This document shows positions 50,619 through 60,549 of a stretch of 64,000 nt of DNA, one piece after another. The stretch comes from Sinorhizobium sp. RAC02 (GTDB taxonomy: Bacteria > Pseudomonadota > Alphaproteobacteria > Rhizobiales > Rhizobiaceae), in contig NZ_CP016450.1 of the NCBI RefSeq assembly GCF_001713395.1, forward strand, positions 806,001 through 870,000, in the 5' to 3' direction. The notes under the pieces were generated by a model. The model worked only from the letters and a program-made list of their open reading frames with translations, was not told the origin of the DNA and ran no database searches. Position 1 is the stretch's first letter. The number at the start of each line of letters is the position of its first letter. The position numbers and the translations under genes were made by a program.

Positions 50619-51554
50619 GTGAAGATGATCGTCACACGCCTTGTCCTGGCGCTCCGGAACACACAGCAATGGCTGGTGGCGCAGTTCGCCTTCGGCCTGC
50701 TCAATCTCCTGAAGCTGCTGCCGGCCGACCGGGCAATCCATTTTGCCGACCGCGTGGCGCGCTGGATCGGCCCCAGGACGAGCCGGCACAAGCTGACGCT
50801 GACAAATTTGCGCAACGCTTTCCCGGAAAAGCCCGAGGCGGAGATCGAGGCGATTGCCCTCGATGCTTGGGGCAATATGGGCCGGCTTGCCGCCGAATAT
50901 GTCTTTCTCGACCGGTTGTTCGATTTCGATCCTGAGCGTTCAGCGCCCGGCCGGATCGAGGTGTCGGGCATCCCGCTGTTCCTCGACCTGCGCGACAATC
51001 CGCGTCCCTTCATCGTCTTCACGGCGCATACCGGCAATTTCGAGCTGCTGCCGGTGGCCGGCGCGTCCTTCGGGCTTGACGTGACGGTGCTCTTCCGGCC
51101 GCCGAACAACCCCTATGTTGCCGACAAGGTGTTCGAATTCCGCCGCGCCCGCATGGGCAACCTCGTGCCGTCGCATGCCGGCTCCTCCTTCACGCTTGCC
51201 CGCAAGCTGGAGGGTGGCGGTCCGGTCGGCGTGCTGGTCGACCAAAAATTCAACAGGGGACTGCACACGAAATTCTTCGGCCGCGACGTGCAGACCAATC
51301 CGCTGCTTGCCAAGCTCGTCCGCCAGTTCGACTGCGAGGTCTATCCGGCTCGCTGCATCCGCCTGCCGGGCAATCGCTATCGGCTGGAGCTGGAGCCGGC
51401 AATGCAGGTTCCCCGCAAGGAGAATGGCGCCGTCGATGTCGATGCGACCGCCCAGATGCTCAACGACAAGGTGGAGCAGTGGGTGCGGGAATATCCCGGC
51501 CAATGGCTTTGGTACCATGATCGGTGGAATATCAAGCGCGGCCTTATTACTTGA
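50619..51554 (+). CDS. lpxXL: Very-long-chain lipid A acyltransferase LpxXL
   Basis: 311 residues of the LpxL/HtrB family. The HX4E motif is HTGNFE near residue 136, and an N-terminal hydrophobic helix anchors it in the inner membrane. It transfers the 27-hydroxyoctacosanoyl group from AcpXL to lipid A. GTG 50619 is used because it starts 5 nt after the upstream stop; ATG 50625 is an alternative. Confidence 0.95.
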   Translation: MKMIVTRLVLALRNTQQWLVAQFAFGLLNLLKLLPADRAIHFADRVARWIGPRTSRHKLTLTNLRNAFPEKPEAEIEAIALDAWGNMGRLAAEYVFLDRLFDFDPERSAPGRIEVSGIPLFLDLRDNPRPFIVFTAHTGNFELLPVAGASFGLDVTVLFRPPNNPYVADKVFEFRRARMGNLVPSHAGSSFTLARKLEGGGPVGVLVDQKFNRGLHTKFFGRDVQTNPLLAKLVRQFDCEVYPARCIRLPGNRYRLELEPAMQVPRKENGAVDVDATAQMLNDKVEQWVREYPGQWLWYHDRWNIKRGLIT

Positions 51555-51792
51555 GTGCTTACTATTTTTTTCTTTTCATTCTAATTTTGAATACGTTCAG
51601 TTTTCCGAATTATGCGACTTTTGGCTAATTCGGGTTTGACATCCTCCCGTTCGCTGTTACCATTTTGCTAATGTAAGCGCTTTGGATAGCATATTTGGGG
51701 AGGTAACGATCAAAGCTGCATATCACTTCCGGACAGTTTAAATAATGTAGTGATGCAATTGCTGTAGATTTCAGCAATTCAGGGAGCATGAA

Positions 51793-52503
51793 TTGAAAGC
51801 TCTTGTAGAGTTGTTCTGGTTTAAGTATTCGCAACTCCAGCACGCAGTGAAGACGGGGAATGAACGTCTCGTTTCCATGCTGGACAGGGAAATCGAGCCC
51901 GCCTTGGCGGCTGTGTTGAACAGGGAAGCCAACGACGCTTCCGAACTGCGGTCCCAATTCCAATTCGTGGTGGACCTTCTCCGGGAAGAATCTGAAGACA
52001 GGGCCTGCGTGCTCCGGCAGGCGCATAGTTTCAAGATTTTGCTGGATCGCTATTTTGGCACCGAGGACGCTGCAACACCGTTCGGGTTGAAGCTGCCGGA
52101 GGCTTCACGGCCGATGGCGGTGCCGCGCGTGGTGGAGGACGGGTTGCTCAACGAGGCGATCCTCGAGAGTTTGCCGGACCGGGTTTCCGTCATTGCGACG
52201 GACTATCGCTATATCTATTCCAACCCGCTCAATGCCGAGCGCTTCAGCGAGAAACCCATCGATCTCGTGGGGCGGCATGTCGTGGAGTTCATCGGTGTGC
52301 AGCGTTTCGAGAGCCGGGTGAAGCGGCACCTTGACCGCTGCTTTGCGGGGGAGGTGGTCGAATACGACTATCTGTCCTCGCGTCTTGGCAATGCGATGAT
52401 CCGCTGCCGCATGACGCCTTGCATGTCGGCAGCGGGAAATGCGCTCGGCGCTATCCTCGTGCTCCAGGAGCTGCAGGAAGTGCGCGACCCGATGGCGGCC
52501 TGA
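51793..52503 (+). CDS. PAS-domain protein with TTG start
   Basis: 236 residues. Residues 1-95 are helical; residues 120-228 form a PAS domain (LESLPDRVSVIATDYRYIYS, GRHVVEFIGVQRFESRV, GAILVLQELQEV). No output domain, so it probably works as a sensor that binds a partner. The only start with good spacing is TTG 51793 with AGGGAG seven bases upstream; an ATG 5 nt earlier gives just ATG AAT TGA. No kinase or HTH domain is attached. Next to a hemerythrin and cbb3 genes, oxygen or redox sensing is plausible. Confidence 0.72.
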   Translation: MKALVELFWFKYSQLQHAVKTGNERLVSMLDREIEPALAAVLNREANDASELRSQFQFVVDLLREESEDRACVLRQAHSFKILLDRYFGTEDAATPFGLKLPEASRPMAVPRVVEDGLLNEAILESLPDRVSVIATDYRYIYSNPLNAERFSEKPIDLVGRHVVEFIGVQRFESRVKRHLDRCFAGEVVEYDYLSSRLGNAMIRCRMTPCMSAAGNALGAILVLQELQEVRDPMAA

Positions 52504-52509
52504 TCCGTC

Positions 52510-52989
52510 TCATGCGGCAAGGCCGCCGCGCAGCATGAACTGCTGTTCGAAGGCAATATGACGCCGGATCGATTCGAAGAAGCCGCGGAGCATGTAGCCC
52601 GCGGCTTCTGCGTTTACGGTATCGTCGCCACTGCCGAGGCGCGTCAGCGTGTCGGTCAGCTCCTCCGCGAAGCATTCGTCCTCGACATGCTCGAATTTCA
52701 GCCGGGCGATGGACACCGTGAGTTCCGGATCGCCGGCGCCCTTGCTCTCCAGCAGCGGGAACAGGGCTTCCTCCTCATAGCGATGCACGCCATTGACCAG
52801 CGGAATCAGGGATTTGGCCGCGTAGATGCATTTTTGGCGATTGACGCTCGCCGGCAGGCTGTCGGCGATTTCCTCCAGCGCCGTGCAGAGCGTCAACTGC
52901 GTGTCGTGGGCTTTTTTCAGCCAGTCGAGCGAAACGGCATCCGTCGGACGATCCGAGAGCAACCGGGCGATATCTGCATAGTCTGTCAT
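52510..52989 (-). CDS. Hemerythrin-like di-iron protein
   Basis: 159 residues, four-helix HHE-domain type. His/Glu residues suited to a di-iron site are in WLKKAHDTQL, VHRYEEEALFP, KFEHVEDECF and SIRRHIAFEQQF. It could bind O2 or NO or buffer iron. Its start is about 100 nt from the FNR-like box at 53082-53095, which it shares with the divergent ccoN, suggesting micro-oxic expression. Confidence 0.82.
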   Translation of the reverse strand: MTDYADIARLLSDRPTDAVSLDWLKKAHDTQLTLCTALEEIADSLPASVNRQKCIYAAKSLIPLVNGVHRYEEEALFPLLESKGAGDPELTVSIARLKFEHVEDECFAEELTDTLTRLGSGDDTVNAEAAGYMLRGFFESIRRHIAFEQQFMLRGGLAA

Positions 52990-53081
52990 GTCATGCTTCC
53001 TCGTTTGGAGGGGCCGCGGGTGTCACGACGCGCGGCTGCGTCAACCTGTCCCTTTGATGCCGTCCGCTTCCGTTCCCTGCC

Positions 53082-53095
53082 TTGATCCATGTCAA
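53082..53095. promoter_or_regulatory. FNR/FixK box between hemerythrin gene and ccoN
   Basis: TTGATCCATGTCAA, one mismatch from TTGAT-N4-ATCAA. Centred about 110 nt before the ccoN start and 100 nt before the hemerythrin start. Confidence 0.85.
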
Positions 53096-53198
53096 GGATG
53101 CTTCCGTGCGCATCTGCGAAGCCTCAATCGAGCGCAAAGGCCGATTCCGTGAGGGAGCCGGCCTGAGCGAGAAATTGACCAGTTGGGGGATGCCAACG

Positions 53199-54821
53199 AT
53201 GAAATATGTAACGGAAACGATCGTCCTGGCCGTCGGCGCGTTTATCGCGCTGCTCGGTGCGGCATTCGCCCACGACAGGCTCTTCGAGGCCCATATGTGG
53301 GTCCTCTTCTTCGTGCTGCTTGCCAGCACGCTCTTCATGATCCGGCGCATCTCCTTTGCGCCGGCCACCGCCGCCAAGTCGTCCCAGGATGACGACGGCT
53401 ATTTCGACGAGGTGATCCGCTACGGCGTCATCGCGACGGTGTTCTGGGGTGTCATCGGCTTCCTGGTCGGCGTCGTCGTCGCTGCGCAGCTTGCCTTCCC
53501 CGATCTCAATATCGAGCCGTGGTTCAATTTCGGCCGCGTGCGCCCGCTGCACACCTCGGCCGTCATCTTCGCCTTCTGCGGCAACGCGTTGATCGCGACT
53601 TCGTTCTATGTCGTGCAGCGCACCTCGCGCGCCCGCCTTTTCGGCGGCAATCTCGGCTGGTTCGTGTTCTGGGGCTATCAGCTCTTCATCATCATGGCCG
53701 CCACCGGCTATCTGCTCGGCATCACGCAGGGCAGGGAATATGCCGAGCCGGAATGGTATGTCGACATCTGGCTGACCATCGTCTGGGTCGCCTATCTGAT
53801 CGTGTTCCTCGGCACGATCATGACCCGCAAGGAACCCCACATCTATGTGGCCAACTGGTTCTTTCTCGCCTTCATCGTCACGGTCGCGATGCTGCACATC
53901 GTCAACAACCTGGCCGTCCCGGTCTCGTTCCTTGGCGTGAAGAGCTACTCTGCCTTCTCGGGCGTGCAGGATGCGCTGACCCAGTGGTGGTACGGCCACA
54001 ATGCGGTTGGATTCTTCCTGACGGCCGGCTTCCTCGGCATGATGTACTATTTCGTCCCCAAGCACGTGAACCGTCCGGTCTATTCCTACCGCCTGTCGAT
54101 CATCCATTTCTGGGCCCTGATCTTCATGTACATCTGGGCCGGCCCGCACCATCTGCACTATACGGCGCTGCCGGACTGGGCGCAGACGCTCGGCATGGTC
54201 TTCTCGATCATGCTCTGGATGCCCTCGTGGGGCGGCATGATCAACGGCCTGATGACGCTTCAGGGCGCCTGGGACAAGATCCGTACCGACCCGATCGTGC
54301 GCATGATGGTCATGGCCATCGCCTTCTACGGCATGGCGACCTTCGAAGGGCCGATGATGTCGATCAAGTCGGTCAACTCGCTCAGCCACTACACGGACTG
54401 GACGATCGGTCACGTACATTCGGGTGCGCTCGGCTGGAACGGCCTCATCACCTTCGGCGCGATCTATTTCCTCGTGCCAAAACTGTGGAAGCGTGAGCGG
54501 CTCTACTCGATCCGCATGGTCAACTGGCACTTCTGGCTCGCCACCCTCGGTATCGTCGTCTACGCGGCCGTCATGTGGGTTGCCGGCATCCAGCAGGGCC
54601 TGATGTGGCGCGAATACGACGAGCAGGGCTTCCTGGTCTACTCGTTCGCCGAAACGATCGCCGCCATGTTCCCCTACTACGTGCTGCGTGCCGTCGGCGG
54701 TGGGCTGTTCCTGCTGGGCGCGCTCATCATGGCCTACAACGTGACCATGACAATCCTCGGCTACCAGCGTGACGAGGCCCCGATCCCGGGTGCCACGCCC
54801 GCGCTCCAGCCGGCCGAATAG
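53199..54821 (+). CDS. ccoN: cbb3 cytochrome oxidase subunit I
   Basis: 540 residues from ATG 53199, with GGGGGA seven bases upstream; an ATG at 53190 and longer readings are poorly placed. Twelve or so membrane segments. Haem and copper ligands are in [48 protein letters not shown] and [16 protein letters not shown]. Catalytic subunit that reduces O2 at low concentration (FixN). Confidence 0.97.
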   Translation: MKYVTETIVLAVGAFIALLGAAFAHDRLFEAHMWVLFFVLLASTLFMIRRISFAPATAAKSSQDDDGYFDEVIRYGVIATVFWGVIGFLVGVVVAAQLAFPDLNIEPWFNFGRVRPLHTSAVIFAFCGNALIATSFYVVQRTSRARLFGGNLGWFVFWGYQLFIIMAATGYLLGITQGREYAEPEWYVDIWLTIVWVAYLIVFLGTIMTRKEPHIYVANWFFLAFIVTVAMLHIVNNLAVPVSFLGVKSYSAFSGVQDALTQWWYGHNAVGFFLTAGFLGMMYYFVPKHVNRPVYSYRLSIIHFWALIFMYIWAGPHHLHYTALPDWAQTLGMVFSIMLWMPSWGGMINGLMTLQGAWDKIRTDPIVRMMVMAIAFYGMATFEGPMMSIKSVNSLSHYTDWTIGHVHSGALGWNGLITFGAIYFLVPKLWKRERLYSIRMVNWHFWLATLGIVVYAAVMWVAGIQQGLMWREYDEQGFLVYSFAETIAAMFPYYVLRAVGGGLFLLGALIMAYNVTMTILGYQRDEAPIPGATPALQPAE

Positions 54822-54832
54822 GAGGGGACGCG

Positions 54833-55564
54833 ATGTCCATTCTTGATAAACACGCCATCCTTGAACGCAACGCGACGCTTCTCCTCGTTGGCTCGCTGCT
54901 CGTGGTCTCCATCGGCGGCATCGTCGAGATCGCCCCGCTGTTCTATCTCGAAAACACCATCGAGAAGGTGGAGGGCATGCGGCCTTACTCGCCGCTGGAG
55001 CTTGCCGGTCGCGACATCTACGTCCGCGAGGGCTGCTACACCTGTCATAGCCAGATGATCCGGCCCTTCCGCGACGAGGTGGAGCGCTACGGGCACTACT
55101 CACTGGCGGCGGAGTCGATGTACGACCATCCGTTCCAGTGGGGCTCGAAGCGCACGGGGCCGGATCTCGCCCGCGTCGGCGACCGCTACTCGAACGAGTG
55201 GCACGTCCAGCACCTGATCGAGCCGCGCTCGGTCGTGCCGGAATCGGTGATGCCGAGCTACGCCTTCCTCAAGGAGACGCCGGTCGATGTGAAGGCCATC
55301 TCGATGCACCTGTCGGCCAACCGCGCCGTCGGCGTGCCCTATACGGACGAGATGCTGGAAAACGCCGCAGCCGACATGAAGGCGCAGGCCGATCCGAATG
55401 CCGACACGTCTGGCATCGAGGCCCGCTACCCGAAGGCCAAGCTCGGCGATTTCGACGGCGACCCGGCAAAGCTCACCGAAATGGATGCGCTTGTCGCCTA
55501 TCTGCAGATGCTCGGCACGCTGGTGGATTTCTCCACCTATGACGACGCCGCCGGTTACCGCTGA
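54833..55564 (+). CDS. ccoO: cbb3 cytochrome oxidase subunit II, mono-haem
   Basis: 243 residues with an N-terminal membrane anchor ([20 protein letters not shown]) and one c-type haem site [10 protein letters not shown] near residue 67. It carries electrons to CcoN (FixO). GGAGGGG precedes the ATG. Confidence 0.97.
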   Translation: MSILDKHAILERNATLLLVGSLLVVSIGGIVEIAPLFYLENTIEKVEGMRPYSPLELAGRDIYVREGCYTCHSQMIRPFRDEVERYGHYSLAAESMYDHPFQWGSKRTGPDLARVGDRYSNEWHVQHLIEPRSVVPESVMPSYAFLKETPVDVKAISMHLSANRAVGVPYTDEMLENAAADMKAQADPNADTSGIEARYPKAKLGDFDGDPAKLTEMDALVAYLQMLGTLVDFSTYDDAAGYR

Positions 55565-55574
55565 GGAGGGCCCC

Positions 55575-55727
55575 ATGGAAACCTATACCGCCATGCGCCA
55601 CTTCGCCGACAGCTGGGCGCTTCTCGCCATGACGCTGTTCTTCCTGGCCGTCGTCGCCTTCGTCTTCCGCCCCGGCGCCCGCAAGGCCGCCGAACGGGCT
55701 GCTGAAATCCCTCTCAAGGAGGACTGA
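55575..55727 (+). CDS. ccoQ: cbb3 cytochrome oxidase subunit CcoQ
   Basis: 50 residues with one membrane segment (WALLAMTLFFLAVVAFVF) followed by a basic RPGARKAAERAAEI tail. It stabilises the complex (FixQ). GGAGGG lies before ATG 55575. Confidence 0.94.
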   Translation: METYTAMRHFADSWALLAMTLFFLAVVAFVFRPGARKAAERAAEIPLKED

Positions 55728-55729
55728 TC

Positions 55730-56593
55730 ATGGCCGAGAAACATATTGACGAAATCTCGGGCGTCGAAACCACCGGCCACGAATGGGACGGTATCCGGGA
55801 ACTCAACAACCCGATGCCGCGCTGGTGGGTCTGGACGTTCTATGCCACCATCCTCTGGGCGATCGGTTACACCATCGCGTTTCCGGCCTGGCCGCTGATC
55901 TCCGATGCGACGACCGGCATGCTCGGCTGGTCGAGCCGCGCCAACATCGCAACCGAGCTTGCCAGCGCCAAGCAAGCGCAGGCCGGCATGGTCGATCGCA
56001 TCGCCAAGTCCTCCCTGCAGGAGATCATCGCCGATCCGCAGCTTTCGCAATTCGCGATCGCCGGCGGCGCCTCGGCCTTCAAGGTCAACTGTGCGCAGTG
56101 CCACGGCTCGGGTGCTGCGGGCTTCGTCGGTTTCCCGAACCTCAACGACGACGACTGGGTCTGGGGCGGCACGGTGGACGACATCTACCAGACGATCGCC
56201 CATGGCATCCGTCATCCGGGTGACGACGAGACCCGCGTCTCCGAGATGCCCGCCTATGGCGACATTCTCCAGCCCGAGGAAATCAAGCAGGTCGCGGCCT
56301 TCGTCGTCAACCTGACGGGCACGCCTGCGGATGCCGGCATGGTCGAACCCGGCAGGCAGATCTTTGCCGACAACTGCGCCGCCTGCCACGGCGAGGACGC
56401 CAGGGGCAACCACGAGATGGGCGCCCCGAACCTTGCCGATGCGATCTGGCTGAAGGGCGAGGGGGAGGCTGCCATCGCCGCGCAGATCAAGTCGCCGAAG
56501 CATGGTGTTATGCCGGCCTGGCTGCCGCGTCTAGGTGATCCGGCGGTCAAGCAACTCGCCGTCTTCGTCCATTCGCTGGGCGGCGGCGAGTAA
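55730..56593 (+). CDS. ccoP: cbb3 cytochrome oxidase subunit III, di-haem
   Basis: 287 residues, N-terminal membrane segment (WVWTFYATILWAIGYTIAF) then two cytochrome c domains with CAQCHGSG and CAACHGED. Entry point for electrons (FixP). Starts 2 nt after ccoQ and ends 22 nt before a strong terminator. Confidence 0.97.
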   Translation: MAEKHIDEISGVETTGHEWDGIRELNNPMPRWWVWTFYATILWAIGYTIAFPAWPLISDATTGMLGWSSRANIATELASAKQAQAGMVDRIAKSSLQEIIADPQLSQFAIAGGASAFKVNCAQCHGSGAAGFVGFPNLNDDDWVWGGTVDDIYQTIAHGIRHPGDDETRVSEMPAYGDILQPEEIKQVAAFVVNLTGTPADAGMVEPGRQIFADNCAACHGEDARGNHEMGAPNLADAIWLKGEGEAAIAAQIKSPKHGVMPAWLPRLGDPAVKQLAVFVHSLGGGE

Positions 56594-56615
56594 GCACTAG
56601 ACACTTTCAAGCAAG

Positions 56616-56641
56616 AAGGCCGCGGTTTCCGCGGCCTTTTT
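56616..56641 (+). terminator. Terminator of ccoNOQP
   Basis: AAGGCCGCGG and CCGCGGCCTT with a three-base loop, then TTT. On the minus strand the stem also follows the end of the GGDEF gene, so it may work both ways. Confidence 0.85.
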
Positions 56642-57378
56642 CATGCCACAACGGTGTTGCGGCCCGCCGATTTTGCCCGGTAGAGATTGCGATCGGAGGC
56701 CGCAAGTGCTTCCGCCGGGTCGAAGCGCGGCGCGCAGTGGAAGGCGCCGATGCTGATGCCGAGCGGGATACGCTGGCCGGAGGGCGCGATGAGGTCGATC
56801 GCCTCCACGGCCTCACGTATGGTCTGGGCGTGGTCGAGCATGCGCTCGGTCGAGGCTGCATGCAGGAAGATCGCAAACTCCTCGCCGCCCAGCCGGCCAA
56901 CGAGATCGCCCTCCAGTGCGAGTTCGGAAAGCAGGCCACCGACGCGCGCGAGTGCTTCATCGCCTGTCGCATGACCAAAGCGGTCGTTGACCGACTTGAA
57001 ATGATCGAGATCGAGGAACAGCAGGCCGCCATGTATGCCCGCGTCGCTCCGGGCCGCCAACTCGGCCATGAAGGTCGCGCGGTTGAGGAGGCCGGTGAGT
57101 GCATCGCGCTGCGCCTGGTGCTGGAGGCGGGCATAGGCGACCGAAAGCTCGTCCTTTGCCGCAGCGAGCGCGGTATTGGCCGAGCGCAGCTTCTCGGCCA
57201 GATAGAAATGCACGAACGAGGCGGGGATGGAGATGACGATGGGACAGACGATCGTCATGACGAGACCCGCGCCTGCAACCTCGCCGCCCATCAGCGGCAC
57301 GAAGGCGAAGCTGATGAGAAGGGATGCCAGCGTGGAGAGCACGGCGACCAACAGTGTCTTGCCGAGGATTTTGTACAT
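56641..57378 (-). CDS. Membrane diguanylate cyclase (GGEEF)
   Basis: 245 residues: two membrane segments (LLVAVLSTLASLLISFAFVP and GLVMTIVCPIVISIPASFVH), a short coiled linker, then a GGDEF domain with RDALTGLLNRATF and GRLGGEEFAIF. The active-site motif GGEEF is intact. The inhibitory RxxD site upstream reads LEGD, so product inhibition through that site is unlikely. No sensor domain. It makes cyclic di-GMP; the signal is unknown. Confidence 0.88.
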   Translation of the reverse strand: MYKILGKTLLVAVLSTLASLLISFAFVPLMGGEVAGAGLVMTIVCPIVISIPASFVHFYLAEKLRSANTALAAAKDELSVAYARLQHQAQRDALTGLLNRATFMAELAARSDAGIHGGLLFLDLDHFKSVNDRFGHATGDEALARVGGLLSELALEGDLVGRLGGEEFAIFLHAASTERMLDHAQTIREAVEAIDLIAPSGQRIPLGISIGAFHCAPRFDPAEALAASDRNLYRAKSAGRNTVVA

Positions 57379-57494
57379 AAACAGGCCCGCGTTCGTTTGA
57401 TCGCAGGCCCTGCCTAGGAGCGTCTGATTGAAAAAGCCTGAATTCCTTCGCTAAAAGTCGCCAGGGCACTCACATTGACGCTGCGAAAGGCCGA

Positions 57495-57851
57495 TTACCG
57501 GTCGGACCAGACCGCGAGCTCGTAGCCGTCGGGGTCCGCGAACTGGAAACGCCGGCCGCCGGGGAAGGCGAAGATGGGTTTCAAGATCGTTCCGCCGGCC
57601 CTTTCCACCCGGCCGACCGCGTCTTCGAGATCGTCGGCAAAGAGGATAACGAGCGGTCCGCCCTTGGCGGAGACCGGTGTGAGCGTCGTGAAGCCGCCGG
57701 TGAGGCGGCCGTCCTGAAACTCGCAATATTCCGGGCCGAAGTCCGTGAACGTCCAGCCGAAGGCGCCGCCGTAGAAGGCCTTGCTCCGGGCGATGTCGGT
57801 AACGTTGAATTCGATATAGTCGATCTTGCGATCGGCACCCTTGCCACTCAT
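57495..57851 (-). CDS. Glyoxalase/VOC-fold protein
   Basis: 118 residues of the vicinal oxygen chelate fold: IDYIEFNVTDIARSKAFYGGAFGW and FQFADPDGYELAVW (in part). No specific substrate can be named. Its ATG overlaps the SRPBCC stop (ATGA), so the two are translated together. Confidence 0.85.
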   Translation of the reverse strand: MSGKGADRKIDYIEFNVTDIARSKAFYGGAFGWTFTDFGPEYCEFQDGRLTGGFTTLTPVSAKGGPLVILFADDLEDAVGRVERAGGTILKPIFAFPGGRRFQFADPDGYELAVWSDR

Positions 57852-58264
57852 CGCGGGTTCTCCTTGTCTTCCATCAATCTTTTCAGTGTCTCGAGGTCGC
57901 GGGCGATGTGCGCCGCATCCGACTCGAAGGCTGTATCGTCCATACCCGGTTGGCGCAGCAGCGTGAACATCACTTCCGCGCCATCGCCATTCGGCACAAC
58001 GCGCAGCGCATTGTCGACGACGACGCCGTTCGGCAGCGTCACCCTATGGTCGATGACACCGAACGCGTTCGGCGGCGCAAAGCGCACGCGCACAGCGCCG
58101 ATCGGCCCGCCATCGGCGATCCAGTCCTCGCCGTCGCGTGTCAGGCCCGCCGCCAGGCCGGAGGCCCAGAGCGGCATGTTTTCCGGCTGGGCGGCAAAGG
58201 CATAAACCGCGCGCCAGTCGCGCGCGATGGATCGGTGGATGATGCGGGCGGGAACGGTGGTCAT
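57848..58264 (-). CDS. SRPBCC/START-fold protein
   Basis: 138 residues. IIHRSIARDWRAVYAFAAQPENMPLWASG and PNGVVVDNALRVVPNGDGAEVMFTL (in part) fit polyketide-cyclase/Bet v1-like hydrophobic-ligand proteins. Located upstream of the VOC gene in one operon. Role unknown; the pair often occurs as stress or detoxification genes. Confidence 0.8.
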   Translation of the reverse strand: MTTVPARIIHRSIARDWRAVYAFAAQPENMPLWASGLAAGLTRDGEDWIADGGPIGAVRVRFAPPNAFGVIDHRVTLPNGVVVDNALRVVPNGDGAEVMFTLLRQPGMDDTAFESDAAHIARDLETLKRLMEDKENPR

Positions 58265-58407
58265 CGCTGTCTCCTCTTTCCTGAGAATAGAGGAAATGGT
58301 GGGTAAATGTCGAACGAAAAGTGAACATTTTACCGCACGGCGCGTGCGAAGTTGACTTGCGTGGGACCCTGATGCGGCAACCCGCCACGTCCGCCTATGC
58401 CTGAAAC

Positions 58408-58421
58408 TTGACGTAGATCAA
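58408..58421. promoter_or_regulatory. FNR/FixK box upstream of ccoG
   Basis: TTGACGTAGATCAA, one mismatch from the consensus. Centred about 66 nt before ATG 58481; a box at -41.5 leaves a leader of about 25 nt. Confidence 0.85.
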
Positions 58422-58480
58422 CGATGGTGGGGCTTGTTGTCGTCATTGTGGTGGCACAACGACAGGTGCGGCCGAGTCCC

Positions 58481-60052
58481 ATGCAACAGAATACCACCAC
58501 GATCTACAATTCCATCGAGCGACACGAAGCGGAGCCGGTCAATTCGGCGAAGGTTCGCAAACCGCTTTACGAAAAGCGCAAGAAGATCTTTCCAAAGCGC
58601 GCGGAGGGGCGTTTCCGCCAGTTCAAGTGGCTGGTCATGCTGGTGACGCTCGGCATCTACTACCTGACGCCGTGGATCCGCTGGGACCGTGGGCCGCATG
58701 CGCCGGACCAGGCGGTTCTCGTCGATCTCGCCGGCCGTCGCTTCTACTTCTTCTTCATCGAGATCTGGCCGCAGGAATTCTTCTTCGTCGCGGGCCTGCT
58801 CGTCATGGCGGGTTTCGGGCTGTTTCTCGTCACTTCCGCGGTCGGTCGAGCCTGGTGCGGCTATGCCTGTCCGCAGACCGTCTGGGTCGATCTCTTCCTC
58901 GTCGTGGAACGGGCAATCGAGGGCGATCGCAATGCGCGCATCAAGCTCGACACCGGTCCGTGGACGCTTAACAAGGTCTGGAAGCGTGTCAGCAAACATG
59001 CTGTCTGGCTGGTGATCGCTGTTGCGACCGGCGGTGCGTGGATCTTCTATTTCGCCGATGCGCCGACGCTGCTCGTCAATTTCGCGACCTTGCAGGCCCC
59101 GCCCGTCGCCTACATCACCGTCGCGATCCTGACGACGACGACCTACATCTTCGGCGGGCTGATGCGCGAGCAGGTCTGCACCTATATGTGCCCGTGGCCG
59201 CGCATCCAGGCGGCGATGCTCGATGAAAGCTCGCTAGTCGTCACCTACAACGATTGGCGAGGCGAACCGCGCAGCCGCCATGCCAAGAAGGTGGCCGCTG
59301 CCGGCGAGAGCGTTGGCGACTGCGTCGATTGCAACGCCTGCGTCGTCGTCTGTCCCATGGGCATCGATATCCGCGATGGCCAGCAAATGGAGTGCATCAC
59401 CTGCGCGCTGTGCATCGATGCCTGCGACAACGTGATGGACAAGATCGGCAAGGAGCGGGGCCTCATCGCCTATGCCACCCTGTCGGACTATGCGGCCAAC
59501 ATGGCGCTCGCCACGGCAGGCGGCGCCGTGCCGGTCGATCCCAAGCGCGTGCGCGATGCCGATGGCCGCTTCGACGAGAAGGTCCGTCACTTCAACTGGC
59601 GCATCATTTTTCGCCCGCGCACGCTGCTCTATTTCGGTATCTGGTCGCTGGCCGGGCTGGTGCTGCTTTATGCACTCCTGTCGCGCGACCGGCTGGACAT
59701 GAACGTCATCCACGACCGTAACCCCCAGTTCGTCGTCGAATCCGACGGGTCGATCCGCAATGGCTATGCCGTAAAGCTGCTCAACATGATCCCGGAACCG
59801 CGCGTCATCACGGTGTCGATCGAGGGTATGCCGGGCGCCACCATGAAGATCGCCGGCCATGCCGGCTCGGTCGGCCGCAGCGTCGATGTGCCGGTCGACC
59901 CGGACAAGGTGACGGCGCTGCGCGTCTTCGTCACCTTGCCGAAGGATCGCCTCACGGAAGCGACCGAAGGCTTCCAGATCATCGCCGAAGACCGCCAGGG
60001 CCACGAGCGCGACGTCTACTCCGCCAACTTCAACACGCCGGGAGCAAAGTGA
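58481..60052 (+). CDS. ccoG: cbb3 oxidase assembly protein CcoG/FixG, polyferredoxin
   Basis: 523 residues from ATG 58481. The frame opens at 58424, but that start would sit 3 nt from the FNR box and cannot be used. Membrane segments with CGYACPQTVW and CTYMCPWPRI, then two [4Fe-4S] motifs CVDCNACVVVCPMGID and CITCALCIDACD. It is thought to reduce Cu(II) for the oxidase active site. Ends in a TGATG overlap with fixH. Confidence 0.93.
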   Translation: MQQNTTTIYNSIERHEAEPVNSAKVRKPLYEKRKKIFPKRAEGRFRQFKWLVMLVTLGIYYLTPWIRWDRGPHAPDQAVLVDLAGRRFYFFFIEIWPQEFFFVAGLLVMAGFGLFLVTSAVGRAWCGYACPQTVWVDLFLVVERAIEGDRNARIKLDTGPWTLNKVWKRVSKHAVWLVIAVATGGAWIFYFADAPTLLVNFATLQAPPVAYITVAILTTTTYIFGGLMREQVCTYMCPWPRIQAAMLDESSLVVTYNDWRGEPRSRHAKKVAAAGESVGDCVDCNACVVVCPMGIDIRDGQQMECITCALCIDACDNVMDKIGKERGLIAYATLSDYAANMALATAGGAVPVDPKRVRDADGRFDEKVRHFNWRIIFRPRTLLYFGIWSLAGLVLLYALLSRDRLDMNVIHDRNPQFVVESDGSIRNGYAVKLLNMIPEPRVITVSIEGMPGATMKIAGHAGSVGRSVDVPVDPDKVTALRVFVTLPKDRLTEATEGFQIIAEDRQGHERDVYSANFNTPGAK

Positions 60053-60549
60053 TGGCTATGCAGAACAAGGAGCAGGGTTTCGTCTTCACCGGCTGGCACA
60101 TGCTCGGCATCATGGTGCTGTTTTTCGGCACCATCATCACCGTCAACATGATCATGGCCTGGAACGCCTCCAACAGCTGGAGCGGCCTTGTCGTGCAGAA
60201 CACCTATGTCGCCAGCCAGCAGTTCAACGGCAAGGTGGCCGAGGCCAAGGCGCATGCCGCGAGCGGCATCGAGGGCAGTCTCGTGATCGAGAACGGGCGC
60301 ATCGCCTATCGTGTCGTCGACGCCAAAGGTGGGCCGGTTGTCGCCAATGAGGTTGCCGCCACCTTCAAGCGTCCTGTCGATGAGCGCGAAGATTTCACGC
60401 TTGCGCTGGAGCCGGACGGGCCGGGGCTGTTCGTTGCGGAACGCGACGTTCCCGTCGGCCAGTGGATCGTTGATATCAGCACGAAACAGGACGGTGCAAA
60501 GGTGTTCCACCAGACCCTCCGGACCATTGTCGCGGGAGGGGCAAAATGA
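60052..60549 (+). CDS. fixH: FixH/CcoH, cbb3 assembly protein
   Basis: 165 residues with one N-terminal membrane segment (GIMVLFFGTIITVNMIMAW) and a periplasmic domain. Required for building the oxidase. ATG 60052 overlaps the fixG stop; the end overlaps fixI by ATGA. Confidence 0.92.
   Translation: MAMQNKEQGFVFTGWHMLGIMVLFFGTIITVNMIMAWNASNSWSGLVVQNTYVASQQFNGKVAEAKAHAASGIEGSLVIENGRIAYRVVDAKGGPVVANEVAATFKRPVDEREDFTLALEPDGPGLFVAERDVPVGQWIVDISTKQDGAKVFHQTLRTIVAGGAK

Noticed and set aside
58424..58480. Longer N-terminus of CcoG starting at 58424
   Set aside because: It would place the start codon 3 nt from the FNR box, leaving no room for a promoter.
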